Assembly (NCBI GenBank): GCA_964491015.1
Contig: CAZBEY010000002.1
Span: forward strand, 1-64,000
Length of the DNA: 64,000 nucleotides
DNA from: JADFRD01 sp964491015
Lineage (GTDB): Bacteria > Fidelibacterota > Marinisomatia > Marinisomatales > TCS55
Direction of reading: 5' to 3'
Part shown: positions 44,798-54,492 of the stretch, piece after piece
Position numbering within the stretch: the stretch's first letter is position 1
How the letters are laid out: the number at the start of each line of letters is the position of its first letter
Translations under genes and position numbers: made by a program
Notes under the pieces: model-generated
Database searches by the model: none
What the model saw: only the letters and a program-made list of their open reading frames with translations
Told to the model about the DNA's origin: nothing

Positions 44798-45387
44798 GCT
44801 ATTTGTTGAAAAATATCCGTTATCTCTTTTTTGAGGTATTCTTCTGAATCGTCATTTTGGATAACAAAATCAGCCAATCCCGTTTTGACTTCTTCTGACC
44901 ATTGGAGTTCCATTCGTTGAAGAATTTGTTCCCTGGTTAACGTGCCTCTGGATGTAGAACGCTCCATTCTGTTTTTCAATAAAGCTGTAATAACGATAAC
45001 ATAATCAAGATGTTGATCATATCCTGATTCATAAATCATTGCACCATCCACAACGAATAAAGGATAGTTTTTCTTTTTTTCTATTTTTTGAAAACTCTCA
45101 TCGATCAAATTATATAAATAAGGGTGAACAACTAAATTAAGACGTGATTGGTGATCTTCATCTTGGAAAGCAATACGGGCCAATTTTTCTTTTGAAATTG
45201 TGTAATCATGACCCATAATATCCGAACCAAACTCTGCAATAAGCTCGCTTTGAACGGTGGGGTTATTGGTTAATAATTTCTTCGCTTCAGTGTCCGCATC
45301 AAATATATAGGCGCCCAATTCCCTTAAAAATTCACTGGCAGTACTTTTCCCACAACCTATACCGCCTGTAAGTCCAATTTTTAACAT
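44794..45387 (-). CDS. coaE: Dephospho-CoA kinase
   Basis: The 197-residue P-loop kinase has GLTGGIGCGKSTASEF at the N-terminus, FDADTEAKKLL (catalytic Asp) and VVDGAMIYESG. It makes CoA from dephospho-CoA, the final step of CoA synthesis. It starts one base after the adk stop, so adk and coaE form an operon. It converges with the small floA-coupled gene. Confidence 0.93.
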   Translation of the reverse strand: MLKIGLTGGIGCGKSTASEFLRELGAYIFDADTEAKKLLTNNPTVQSELIAEFGSDIMGHDYTISKEKLARIAFQDEDHQSRLNLVVHPYLYNLIDESFQKIEKKKNYPLFVVDGAMIYESGYDQHLDYVIVITALLKNRMERSTSRGTLTREQILQRMELQWSEEVKTGLADFVIQNDDSEEYLKKEITDIFQQIA

Positions 45388-45388
45388 A

Positions 45389-45949
45389 TCAACTTAAACT
45401 GTTTAAAATTCGTTGCGTAATTTCTGAAATTTCCCCCACTCCATCAATACTTTGTAAAAGGTTTTTTCGAATATAATAATTAACGAGTGGCGCTGTCTGA
45501 TCCCGATAAACAAGGAGTCGGTTTATAATAACATCCGAAGTGTCATCTGTTCTACCCGAATTTTTACCTCTGGAGACCAAACGTTTTATTAATTCATTTT
45601 CATTTGCGTCAATACTGATGACGGCATTAATGGATTGATGAAGCCTTTTTAAAATGACTTCTAATCCTTTTGCTTGTGGGATGGTTCTCGGAAAACCGTC
45701 AAGGCAATATCCTTTTAGACAATCCTCTTGATTTAACCGAACAGACATCATGTCCAATAGAACATTATCCGGAACCAAGGCGCCATTATCAATAAAACTT
45801 TTTGCCGTTTTACCGGACTCAGAGTTTTGAGATATTTCTTTACGAAGGATATCTCCGGTGGAAAGGTGCAATATGCCGTAATGCTTACAAATCAGTTTGG
45901 CTTGGGTACCTTTACCAACGCCAGGGGGGCCAATAAATATTAAACGCAT
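45389..45949 (-). CDS. adk: Adenylate kinase, short form
   Basis: The 186-residue kinase has the P-loop FIGPPGVGKGTQAK, the CLDGFPRTIPQAKGLE segment and RLVSRGKNSGRTDD. The LID is the short type without the zinc-binding Cys cluster of the long bacterial form. It interconverts AMP, ADP and ATP. The downstream partner is coaE. The upstream region contains no obvious strong promoter. Confidence 0.94.
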   Translation of the reverse strand: MRLIFIGPPGVGKGTQAKLICKHYGILHLSTGDILRKEISQNSESGKTAKSFIDNGALVPDNVLLDMMSVRLNQEDCLKGYCLDGFPRTIPQAKGLEVILKRLHQSINAVISIDANENELIKRLVSRGKNSGRTDDTSDVIINRLLVYRDQTAPLVNYYIRKNLLQSIDGVGEISEITQRILNSLS

Positions 45950-46148
45950 AAGAATTACCTATCTGAATAATAAGGATTTGTTACATACTACTGCAAGATT
46001 TGTGTTATTAAAATGAAACAATAATTATAAATAATCCAGTAATACTAAATTTCATCTCGTATATTTTATTTGAATCAGAATTGATTTTAACTCGATTAAA
46101 TAATTATTTACCGAGCCAAGAAAAATCAATGATTACATTAAACCCAAA

Positions 46149-46979
46149 TCAATGTCTGTTTAAGGCAAGTAACCCCAATGCAATAGAATTCATATGGGTT
46201 TGTCTGGTATCGGATCTGGACAACAGAACAATTGGGCATTTTGCACCGAGAATGAGCCCTCCGCCTTTTGCACCGCCAATGTTTATTAGAGATTTTGCCA
46301 TCATATTGATAGATGTAATTGTTGGTCCGATAAAAATATCGACTTTACCGGCTATATGTGATTTGAAAGACTTTTTCTCTGCTGCTTTGCTTGATAATGC
46401 AATATCAAGAGCAAGTGGGCCCTCAGCAGTAAGCCTCGGGTTAGATCTATATTTTTTTGTCATTTGATCCCACAACTCTGTCGACGGTAATTTTGAGGTT
46501 ATTGTTTCTACCAAAGATAAAAAAGCCACATTGGGTTTTTTTATTCCTAATGAAGAAGCCATTGATAATGCATTTTCTACGATAGCCGGGACCGTTTCTT
46601 TATTTAATTTAATATTAATCATTCCATCTGAACACAGCATGGGTCGATTGTAAAATGGTGTTTCTATTACAGCGACGTGAGACAATAGTTTATCTGTTCG
46701 TAACCTATAATCTCTATTTAGGACAATCTGGATAAATTGTGCAGTATCAATGTCTCCCTTCATTAGAAAATCTGCTTCTCCCGATACTACGGCTTTAACA
46801 GCTTCAATAGCAGCAACAGCAGGGTCTTCATTTAAAAACACCAGCGGTTCAATAATCCCCTTATATTGTGATTTTGCTATTATTTTCTGCAAATAAGCCT
46901 GTTGAGGATTCACGACGGCTAACCGCGCAGGCTTAAAGCTCCTTAACATTTTGTGAATTTCTCGATAATGTTTTATCAT
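46149..46979 (-). CDS. Phosphate acetyl/butyryltransferase family protein
   Basis: The 276-residue enzyme matches the Pta/Ptb fold: SGEADFLMKGDIDTAQF, the GMINIKL and GPLALDIALS segments and the C-terminal GGAKGGGLILGAKCPIVLLSRSD motif, typical of phosphate butyryltransferases. It would exchange an acyl group between CoA and phosphate. No acyl kinase (ack/buk) lies next to it, so the pathway is open. The 214 bases upstream contain a short coding-like stretch without a start. Confidence 0.88.
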   Translation of the reverse strand: MIKHYREIHKMLRSFKPARLAVVNPQQAYLQKIIAKSQYKGIIEPLVFLNEDPAVAAIEAVKAVVSGEADFLMKGDIDTAQFIQIVLNRDYRLRTDKLLSHVAVIETPFYNRPMLCSDGMINIKLNKETVPAIVENALSMASSLGIKKPNVAFLSLVETITSKLPSTELWDQMTKKYRSNPRLTAEGPLALDIALSSKAAEKKSFKSHIAGKVDIFIGPTITSINMMAKSLINIGGAKGGGLILGAKCPIVLLSRSDTRQTHMNSIALGLLALNRH

Positions 46980-47193
46980 ATACTTACCTTTAATTTTTAC
47001 TCATCCGGCTTGATCTTATTGAATTCCTTCATGATGAAATAAGTGTCAGAGGTCAATCGCTTTGGATCATTTACGAATGCCGAAGAGCGCCTCTCTTTTA
47101 AAAGGTAATTTAAGACAAGACAATCCTATTTTCCAATTCCATATTGTTAACAGTAGAACAAACAATAAATTTGACTGAAATAACTTTAAATAA

Positions 47194-48828
47194 TCAGATT
47201 AAAATACCGGCAATTGTAGCAGTCAGCCATGAAGCCAACGCTCCGCCGAACATGGCTTTGAGCCCGATTTTTGCCAAGTCCGACTTACGCTTAGGCGCCA
47301 GTGCGCTGATTCCGCCAATCTGAATACCGATTGAGGAAAAATTGGCAAACCCGCAAAGCGCATAGGTAGAAATAATTAATGCTCTCTGATCTAAAACGTT
47401 GTTTTGAATATAATTACCTAATGTTCCATAAGCGACAAACTCGTTCAGGGAAAGTTTTATTCCCAAAAGATTGCCTACTTTATCAGCCTGTTCCCAAGAT
47501 ACGCCCATTAGCCATGCTAATGGACGGAGAATAGTACCAAAAAAAGTTTGTAGTGAACCGGGGAAATATCCAGCATATTCTCCAGTTGCAGGAGACAATC
47601 CAGTCACGTTATATGCGAAGTACTTACCCGAAAGCAGTCGTCCGTCAATCATCATATCCATCCAGTTCAATAAAGAGTCCACCACAGCAATCAAAGCGAT
47701 AAACCCTATAAGCATGGCGCCGACATTGACGGCTAATTTCAATCCATCCGAAATGCCATTTGAAGCCGCTTCGATGACATTCCCACCTACGTTGATATCC
47801 GGCATTTGTGTGTCTCCGGATGTTTCGGAATGTTCCAGCTCAGGATAAATTATTTTACCAATGACCAATGCAGCGGGAGCAGACATAACGCTTGCTGCAA
47901 TAAGATGGCCAGCGGGGATCCCCATTGCGATATATCCGGCCAATACACCGCCGGCTATGGTGGCAAATCCACCCACCATAATGGTTAGGAGTTCTGATTT
48001 TGTCATGGTGTTTAAGAAGGGCTTTATCAGCAATGGTGCTTCTGTTTGTCCGACAAAAATATTAGCGCTGCAGGATAAGGTTTCAGCGCCGCTGGTTCCA
48101 ATTGTCCAGCGCATGAACCGGCTCATAGCTATAATCACTTTCTGCATAATCCCAAGGTGGTACAAAACACTCATAAATCCACCAAAGAAAATAATGGTCG
48201 GTAAGACTTTGAAAGCAAACTGGAAACCAAAACCGGGCCACGTTCCCGTATTTGGGAAATTATTAGACCAAGGGCCATAAAACGATTCATCTGCGAGGTG
48301 TGAAAAAAGGAATTTGGCTCCATAATCAGAAAGACTCAAAAATTGAGCGATTTTATCACTGAAGGATTGAAAAATGAGTTGTCCATAAATACCGTGTGAA
48401 ACTAAATATGCAACCCCGGTTATCACAAAAAATGCGCTGACATATCGTTGTGCCGATTGGTGGAATTTTTTCCAAGAGTTTATTATCATAAATATCAAGG
48501 AAGCAAGAAGCAGCAATGAAATAACCCCTGGAACCATAGTTAACACCCATCCAAGCCCTAAACTAATTATACCAACAACGACGGAGGCTTTGATTCCACC
48601 GCCAAGTCTTTTATCCTCTTTCTGAAGGATGTACGTCACCAATAGTAAGCCCAAAATGGACATACCCATATAACTCCAATAGTCTAGTCGAAGGATAATG
48701 AGGGCAAAAAGAAACTGGAGGGAAAGACCCCAAAAAACAGGTTTTAGCCTGACTTGCTTATGGTGATAAGATAAAATCCAAGCAAGACCAAGCAGGGCCA
48801 GTAATCCAAATATACTAATAAAATTCAT
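47194..48828 (-). CDS. nupC: Concentrative nucleoside transporter, NupC/CNT family
   Basis: The 544-residue membrane protein has about ten to twelve helices. It contains CNT signatures GFQFAFKVLPTIIFFGGFMS, NIFVGQTEAPLLIKPFL, GGFATIAGGVLAGYIAMG and the C-terminal ALCGFANFSSIGIQIGG. It imports nucleosides with Na+ or H+. It is the last gene of the cdd-udk-tdk-transporter series, overlapping tdk by 4 bases. It is longer than E. coli NupC because of an N-terminal helical extension and a loop at ~residues 310-340. Confidence 0.93.
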   Translation of the reverse strand: MNFISIFGLLALLGLAWILSYHHKQVRLKPVFWGLSLQFLFALIILRLDYWSYMGMSILGLLLVTYILQKEDKRLGGGIKASVVVGIISLGLGWVLTMVPGVISLLLLASLIFMIINSWKKFHQSAQRYVSAFFVITGVAYLVSHGIYGQLIFQSFSDKIAQFLSLSDYGAKFLFSHLADESFYGPWSNNFPNTGTWPGFGFQFAFKVLPTIIFFGGFMSVLYHLGIMQKVIIAMSRFMRWTIGTSGAETLSCSANIFVGQTEAPLLIKPFLNTMTKSELLTIMVGGFATIAGGVLAGYIAMGIPAGHLIAASVMSAPAALVIGKIIYPELEHSETSGDTQMPDINVGGNVIEAASNGISDGLKLAVNVGAMLIGFIALIAVVDSLLNWMDMMIDGRLLSGKYFAYNVTGLSPATGEYAGYFPGSLQTFFGTILRPLAWLMGVSWEQADKVGNLLGIKLSLNEFVAYGTLGNYIQNNVLDQRALIISTYALCGFANFSSIGIQIGGISALAPKRKSDLAKIGLKAMFGGALASWLTATIAGILI

Positions 48829-49394
48829 TTTCCAATCTCCTCTGGAGTTTTATAACAAATTCGACACCGGGCTTCATAAATATCGGTTTCGCCGATAATA
48901 ACTTGAGCTGAATCCTGGATAAGCCTTTGGGTGTAAGATGCCGGATTACCGCACTTTACACAAATAGCACGCAACTTATCTAAATAATCTGCTTCACACA
49001 TTATTTCAGGCATTGGACCAAACGGCTTGGCGAGGTAATCTTTGTCCAGTCCGGCAACCAGAACCCGTTTTTTATCGGAGGATAATTTCCGGCAAACCTC
49101 AACCAGATTACTTCCCATAAATTGTGCTTCATCAATTCCCACCACTTCAGCATCATTCGCCATCTGAAGAATTTCTTCTGCGTCGTCAATTAAGTAAGAG
49201 TCCATTTTCTTTTGGTTATGTGAAACAATATGTTCTTCGCTATAACGAGTATCTATTCTGGGTTTAAATATGGCTGTTTTCATATTGGCGATTTGAGCTC
49301 GTTTCATTCTACGGATCAATTCTTCTGTTTTGCCGCTGAACATAGAGCCGCAAATCACTTCAATCCATCCTGATTCTCTTGGTGATAATGTCAT
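48825..49394 (-). CDS. tdk: Thymidine kinase
   Basis: The 189-residue type II enzyme has the P-loop GSMFSGKTEELIRRMKRA (residues 16-33), the VGIDEAQFMG Walker B with catalytic Glu, and two pairs of zinc-binding Cys (CVKCG and CRICY). It phosphorylates imported thymidine. It overlaps both udk and the transporter by ATGA, which fixes it in the salvage operon. Confidence 0.95.
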   Translation of the reverse strand: MTLSPRESGWIEVICGSMFSGKTEELIRRMKRAQIANMKTAIFKPRIDTRYSEEHIVSHNQKKMDSYLIDDAEEILQMANDAEVVGIDEAQFMGSNLVEVCRKLSSDKKRVLVAGLDKDYLAKPFGPMPEIMCEADYLDKLRAICVKCGNPASYTQRLIQDSAQVIIGETDIYEARCRICYKTPEEIGK

Positions 49395-50026
49395 GTTTTG
49401 TTTCCGGGTTTTAATATTGATTTAATTTTTGTTCGGATAAGGTCGATCGCCACTGCGTTATGGCCGCCCTCAGGAATAATGATATCGGAATATTCCTTGG
49501 TGGGTTCGACGAATTGTTCATGCATGGGTCGAACGGTGTGTAAATACTGATCAATTACTGACTGAGTGGTTCGCTCTCTTTCATTTCGGTCTCTGGTTAA
49601 TCGACGAATAAAACGAATATCGCTAGGTGTTTCCACGTACAATTTAATGCTCATTAAATCTCTCAGCTGTTTTTCCCATAAAGTTAGAATACCTTCGACA
49701 ACGATAACATGATGGGGTTCAATGGTTTCTGCTTCATTCTTTCGGGTATGTGTTGCAAAATTATAATATGGAATATGGACTGTGCTCCATCTCAATAATT
49801 TTGATAAATGGTTGTGAAGCAAATCAAAATCCATTGCATCCGGATGATCGAAATTTTGTTTCTGTCGTTCTTCAAAATCAAGATGAGCCAAATTTTTATA
49901 ATATGAGTCGAGCTGAATCACAACCACTTCACCCTTGGAAAATTCTCTTCTTATTTCACGGGCAATTGATGTTTTCCCGGAACCGGAACCACCTGCAATA
50001 CCGATTAGGATAACGCTATGATTCAT
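49391..50026 (-). CDS. udk: Uridine/cytidine kinase
   Basis: The 211-residue enzyme has GIAGGSGSGKTSIARE at the N-terminus, the DSYYK and NFDHPDAMDFD segments that bind the nucleoside, and the VVEGIL and RRLTRDRNERERT motifs. It turns uridine and cytidine into their monophosphates. Four-base overlaps with cdd and tdk show a single translational unit. Confidence 0.95.
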   Translation of the reverse strand: MNHSVILIGIAGGSGSGKTSIAREIRREFSKGEVVVIQLDSYYKNLAHLDFEERQKQNFDHPDAMDFDLLHNHLSKLLRWSTVHIPYYNFATHTRKNEAETIEPHHVIVVEGILTLWEKQLRDLMSIKLYVETPSDIRFIRRLTRDRNERERTTQSVIDQYLHTVRPMHEQFVEPTKEYSDIIIPEGGHNAVAIDLIRTKIKSILKPGNKT

Positions 50027-50403
50027 AATAGTTTGGATTGATCAAAGGAGTCCGGGAGTAGTTTAGCTGAAGTTGTTTTAGTGATTAAACCATTTTTATC
50101 TGCAATGAAAATAGGGATATCTCCGCATAAGTCCCAGACAACTTGCCGGCATGCACCGCATAATGAACCACCGTTTTCGGTGGCGACTGCAAGTCCTTTA
50201 AAAGATCGATGTCCTTCGGAAACTCCACGGTAAAGAGCCACGCGCTCCGCGCAGCATGTTAAGCTGTAACTGCTGGATTCCACATTGCAGCCGCCGATGA
50301 TGCTTCCATCCTCTGCTAAAACCGCCGCTCCAACGGTATAGGACGAATAAGGCGCGAATGAACGAGTTCGCATTCTCTGCGCATGCTTTATCAATTTTTC
50401 CAT
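50023..50403 (-). CDS. cdd: Cytidine deaminase
   Basis: The 126-residue homotetrameric-type enzyme has the zinc motif CCAERVALYRGVSEG (CAE) and GGSLCGACRQVVWD (CxxC). NVESSSYSLT fits the nucleoside-binding site. It deaminates cytidine and deoxycytidine to uridine forms for udk and tdk. It lies one base after the rhomboid gene and overlaps udk by 4 bases. Confidence 0.95.
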   Translation of the reverse strand: MEKLIKHAQRMRTRSFAPYSSYTVGAAVLAEDGSIIGGCNVESSSYSLTCCAERVALYRGVSEGHRSFKGLAVATENGGSLCGACRQVVWDLCGDIPIFIADKNGLITKTTSAKLLPDSFDQSKLL

Positions 50404-50404
50404 A

Positions 50405-51061
50405 TCAATACTCTCTTATTTTTATCTGTTGAAATAAATAAATCAATACAATACCGGCAATAAATCCGCCCACATGGGCAAACCAGGCTACGCCACCTGT
50501 AGTGTCAATTCCCAATGTCCCCAAACCATTTGTCAATTGGGTCAAGAACCAGATACTCAGAACGATAATTGCCGGGACTCTGATGGTTGTAAAGAAAATG
50601 AAAATAAATACAAATACATGAACTTGGGCATGGGGATAACGAATTAAATATGCTCCTAAAACACCAGCAATGGCACCGCTGGCTCCAACCATGGGAATGA
50701 GCGAATCAACATTAAATATCACTTGCGCCAGTCCGGCTGCCGATCCACATAAAATATAAAACAGAGCATATCGGACATGTCCCAAAGAACTTTCGACATT
50801 ATCCCCGAAAATCCACAAGAACCACATATTACCCAGAATGTGGGCGATGCCGCCGTGAAGGAACATGGACGTAAATAAATTCAAAATATGAAATTGTGCA
50901 GGTATAAGACCAAAAGCGTAAATAAACGAGCCATCAGCTTCACCACCACTCATGGCTAGATTCATTTGGTATAAAAATGCGAGAACATTCACGGCGATAA
51001 TGCTGTAGGTCACAATCGGGACCAGAATACGTGGGTTATCATCTTTGTAAGGAAAAAACAC
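50405..51061 (-). CDS. Rhomboid family intramembrane serine protease
   Basis: The 218-residue protein starts with GTG, overlapping the M23 gene by one base. It has six predicted helices, the HILGNMWFLWIFG motif, the catalytic Ser in VGASGAIAGVLGAYL and the catalytic His in WFAHVGGFIAGIVL. It would cleave membrane substrates inside the bilayer. Its place in a nucleoside-salvage operon is unusual and probably reflects co-transcription rather than shared function. Confidence 0.9.
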   Translation of the reverse strand: MFFPYKDDNPRILVPIVTYSIIAVNVLAFLYQMNLAMSGGEADGSFIYAFGLIPAQFHILNLFTSMFLHGGIAHILGNMWFLWIFGDNVESSLGHVRYALFYILCGSAAGLAQVIFNVDSLIPMVGASGAIAGVLGAYLIRYPHAQVHVFVFIFIFFTTIRVPAIIVLSIWFLTQLTNGLGTLGIDTTGGVAWFAHVGGFIAGIVLIYLFQQIKIREY

Positions 51062-53304
51062 TATTTTATCTTAAAATTTATATGCTTTTCAGCTTTATTC
51101 CCTGAACGGTCTTTTACAAAAACAATGAATGAATGACCGCCAACATTGAGAGGGGCACTCAATTCATAGGATATTTTTTGTTTAACCGGTTGATACGCAG
51201 ATATCAATTGTTTCCCGTCCAAAATCATCGACATTTCTGATTCCGCCGGCTCTATCCCTGATAAAATGTCATCGACATTGGCTTCAATGATTGATACATC
51301 TTCAACATCGTATAGTCCGCCATTGCCAGGAAACGTAGATAAAATCCGTGGAGGTACATTATCCTGAAGAATACACACTGCCTCTAAACTTCGTAAACCA
51401 CCCGTTAAAACGCGACGTTTGGTGGAATTTTTTGAGTGTATGTAAGTCCAGCCGTTATCCTTGTTATAATAGTAAAGACTGATCTTGTCCATTTCTGCAA
51501 CTTTATCATTATATCGAATACCAAATTTTACCGTATCTTGTAGCGGAATATTGAATGGTTGAAGTTGGTAAACGCCGGATAAGAAAGTTCCATGGGGAGG
51601 TGGAGTTGAATTTTCTACCGCTTCAATCCAGAGTAGTGTCTGTGAATAAAGCGTTGTTTTCAATATCTGAAGCGAGCACATCTTATCTTCCGATAAAACA
51701 GTAGACGTTTTTCCGGGCCCCGCCACTGATGGTGAAAAATCGTATTTATAGATGTATTCTGTTCCAAGTTTTATTGTTGTGTTGATACTGATAATATCAG
51801 CAAAGGAATCAATTTCCAAAGGAGAAGATAAGAATACAAAAGGCTGAATTTGAAATAAAGGAACATTTCTTAATTCATTATCAAATTGGAGATGAATCTT
51901 TGGTTTTTCTGTCCCAAGGTTGCCTGTTTCCACCTGAATCATCATTCCTGAAGCTGCCTGGTTAATATCTATTTCCGGGCGGGTATTATAATCAGTAGCT
52001 ACATTTTTCGGATGCCAATTCAAAGGTGAAGCATAGGCCCCCATTTTATTTTTAGCAATGAATTGTAATGAACGGTCTTGAATCATTCTTCTATCAACAG
52101 TCACTACCATACCGCCATCCTTTCTTCCAGACAATTTTGGCTTGATTTGTTTATCTGCTAAACCAGATGATGAAAAAGAATAACATGTAATACTTTCTAT
52201 CGGAATATTAATTGATTTTGGCAAAATAGTAAATGAGAGATCATCTCCCTGGCGGGTTACTTTTTGTAAAATGAGTTCAATGGGCGGTTGAATAAAAATC
52301 ATTCCTGTCCCCTTTGTTGAATTTCCATTGGCGTCAGTTGCTTTGACCCAAAACGGATGATACCCCGGAGACAATTTGAGGTGTCCATCAGATGGATTTT
52401 GCTGCACATCTGCTCTGATATCATTATCCATGTGATACAAATTATGAAATGAACCCAAGTTTAAACGGTACAAGTTATAATTCCGAACCAGCTGCACTCT
52501 GTCCGATGTACTATAATCCAGATAATCATAATTCAATGAATATTCCTGAATTCCATCAATGATTAAATCAATAGATTTGATTTGATATTCTCCAGAAAAC
52601 CCCTGCCTTTTATCAACAGTACTCAGAGCGAATCCCACAGTGCCGTACATATTTAAGGTATCGGCTAATTCGAATATTCCATTGCGATTTCGATAAAAAG
52701 GAATACGAACAGGCAGCATGCTTCCGTTGACTCGAGATTCTATACCCAGCGGAATTACGGCTAATTCGTCCATCACCGGAGATGACCTGTCGTCAATAGC
52801 AAATCCGTTTGTTTGAGGATTTAATGGCTGTTCATTGCTATTTCGAATTTCAAAATGTAAATGTGGTCCAAAGGAATGGCCGGTATCTCCTGAATAACCA
52901 ACTAATTCCCCTTTGGTTACCCTGATTTCATTTGGTCGAAAATAATGGTTTAATATGTAAGATTCATTTTTATTTTGGTAGTATTTCAACAAACCTTCCA
53001 ATTCTGGATTAAAATGAGATAAATGAGCATAAACACTTGTTTTACCATTCGGATGGATTACATATAAAGCCTTTCCATATCCCTTATAATTAGAAACCAT
53101 TCTGGAAATGTAGCCTTCCTCAACAGCGTAAACGGATACTCCGGTTTTCCCCTGTGTTTTTATATCGAGTCCCATGTGAAAATGGCGATCTCTGAATTCA
53201 CCAAAATTGGACGTTAATGATTTCCCGGCATCCGTAGGCCAAAGATAATCCTGGGCCGTGATGACAGCGAAAAAAATGGTTATGCAGATTATTATACGAT
53301 TCAT
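51061..53304 (-). CDS. M23 family peptidase with large beta-rich extension
   Basis: The 747-residue protein has a signal peptide (MNRIIICITIFFAVITAQ) followed directly by the LytM/M23 domain. The metal ligands are visible as the HFHMGLD site and as HLHFEIRN after DTGHSFGP. The remaining ~560 residues are beta-rich Ig-like modules without a known name; near the end are VGGHSFIVFVKDRSGN-type strands. It probably trims peptidoglycan cross-links or acts as a scaffold at the wall. It opens the operon with rhomboid, cdd, udk, tdk and the transporter. Confidence 0.88.
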   Translation of the reverse strand: MNRIIICITIFFAVITAQDYLWPTDAGKSLTSNFGEFRDRHFHMGLDIKTQGKTGVSVYAVEEGYISRMVSNYKGYGKALYVIHPNGKTSVYAHLSHFNPELEGLLKYYQNKNESYILNHYFRPNEIRVTKGELVGYSGDTGHSFGPHLHFEIRNSNEQPLNPQTNGFAIDDRSSPVMDELAVIPLGIESRVNGSMLPVRIPFYRNRNGIFELADTLNMYGTVGFALSTVDKRQGFSGEYQIKSIDLIIDGIQEYSLNYDYLDYSTSDRVQLVRNYNLYRLNLGSFHNLYHMDNDIRADVQQNPSDGHLKLSPGYHPFWVKATDANGNSTKGTGMIFIQPPIELILQKVTRQGDDLSFTILPKSINIPIESITCYSFSSSGLADKQIKPKLSGRKDGGMVVTVDRRMIQDRSLQFIAKNKMGAYASPLNWHPKNVATDYNTRPEIDINQAASGMMIQVETGNLGTEKPKIHLQFDNELRNVPLFQIQPFVFLSSPLEIDSFADIISINTTIKLGTEYIYKYDFSPSVAGPGKTSTVLSEDKMCSLQILKTTLYSQTLLWIEAVENSTPPPHGTFLSGVYQLQPFNIPLQDTVKFGIRYNDKVAEMDKISLYYYNKDNGWTYIHSKNSTKRRVLTGGLRSLEAVCILQDNVPPRILSTFPGNGGLYDVEDVSIIEANVDDILSGIEPAESEMSMILDGKQLISAYQPVKQKISYELSAPLNVGGHSFIVFVKDRSGNKAEKHINFKIK

Positions 53305-53357
53305 AAATAATGAAGAAGCAGGGTCAATTTATGGATATTGATTGTTGTATAGAAAAG

Positions 53358-53383
53358 AAAAAGGCTTCTTTCGAAGCCTTTTT
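53358..53383. terminator. Bidirectional rho-independent terminator
   Basis: AAAAAGGCTTC and GAAGCCTTTTT form a perfect stem around a 4-base loop. It lies between the end of the PDZ gene (-) and the promoter region of the M23 operon, so it most likely ends the PDZ transcript. Confidence 0.85.
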
Positions 53384-53444
53384 AAATATAAAATATTTCG
53401 ACAGTCAGATATGATTGTTGTACACGTAAATTTTCAAATTTATC

Positions 53445-54356
53445 CTATTCTTTTAGTTTTTGAATTTCCTCACGGAGTTCTTGAATTTCTTTTTTCAAAC
53501 TTTCAAATTCATCACCCTGAAGACCTTTGTGCATAAACACCTTATGTTTCTTTACATCAGGGAGATCTCCCGGTATTACACCTTCAAAATTGAAATGATA
53601 ACCATCTTTCAAACGGCAGCCGGGTGAACTATCATCACATTTATGCTTAAATTTTTTCATCTTACTCATATTATGACGATCTCCCATATTACCAAACCAA
53701 AAACCAGCGTCATCATTTGAACCCAATGTAACTTTGATCAATTTTTCTCTTCCATCTCTGACAACCACAATACTTACTTCAGCTTCAGGTTCTTCATTGC
53801 GGATGGTACCGGATAACTCTTTTGAATCACCGATGCGGACATCGTTTACATTTGTAATAATATCCCCTGCGACGATTCCCGCTTTTTTTGCCGGGCTGTC
53901 TTTAACGACTTCGGTCACCAGTACTCCGCCGTCACCCTTAATTTTAAAATAATCTCGGAGTTGATCGGTAAGGTCCTGAATTTTAACACCCAGGTAGCCG
54001 CCATCGTAATGATTAAAATCGGTATCTAAATCATCGTTGGAATAAACCATTATTTGATGGTTATCGTCATCGCCCCTAAAATCTAAAATATTGACATCAA
54101 CATCCAAATTTTCAAGTTCCTCCTCCAGCGCTTTAAATGCTCCTTCATCTTTCAAGTTAATTTCATATACTTTTTCATTATCATCCTTGTTGATGATCAG
54201 TTTCATTATATCGTCATCCACATTCACCTTTACATCTACATTTTTTTCACCTTGATCAGAACTGATAATTATTTTTTTTGAGATGATTTTCTTGTCATTC
54301 GCTTGGAGAAATCCGATAGAAAAAATTAGAAAAATTGATAATAACAGTTGCTTCAT
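53445..54356 (-). CDS. Periplasmic PDZ-domain protein with C-terminal coiled coil
   Basis: I chose the start at 54356 because GAGG lies 6 bases upstream and a clean signal peptide follows (MKQLLLSIFLIFSIGFLQA). A ~100-residue acidic beta-rich region is followed by one PDZ domain (~residues 125-215; GYLGVKIQDL, SPAKKAGIVAGDIITNVND). The short Met/His/Cys-containing segment HNMSKMKKFKHKCDDSSPGC comes next, then a heptad tail (FESLKKEIQELREEIQKLKE). No protease domain is present, so it is likely an adaptor or a regulatory PDZ protein. Confidence 0.82.
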   Translation of the reverse strand: MKQLLLSIFLIFSIGFLQANDKKIISKKIIISSDQGEKNVDVKVNVDDDIMKLIINKDDNEKVYEINLKDEGAFKALEEELENLDVDVNILDFRGDDDNHQIMVYSNDDLDTDFNHYDGGYLGVKIQDLTDQLRDYFKIKGDGGVLVTEVVKDSPAKKAGIVAGDIITNVNDVRIGDSKELSGTIRNEEPEAEVSIVVVRDGREKLIKVTLGSNDDAGFWFGNMGDRHNMSKMKKFKHKCDDSSPGCRLKDGYHFNFEGVIPGDLPDVKKHKVFMHKGLQGDEFESLKKEIQELREEIQKLKE

Positions 54357-54492
54357 AATTAACCTCAAGTGTTTTGAACCTATCCATCGTTTACGTTTTT
54401 GAAATGAAAGAAGTTCCGTTTATTGTCTTTATTAATTACCCTAAGTAAAAGTAACTTTCCTGCAATTAAACGATAAGCACAGGGAGAAATCC

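Noticed and set aside
46980..47193. tRNA or other structured RNA upstream of the acyltransferase
   Set aside because: No cloverleaf, T-loop motif or conserved stem could be found; no tRNA or rRNA was seen anywhere in the window.
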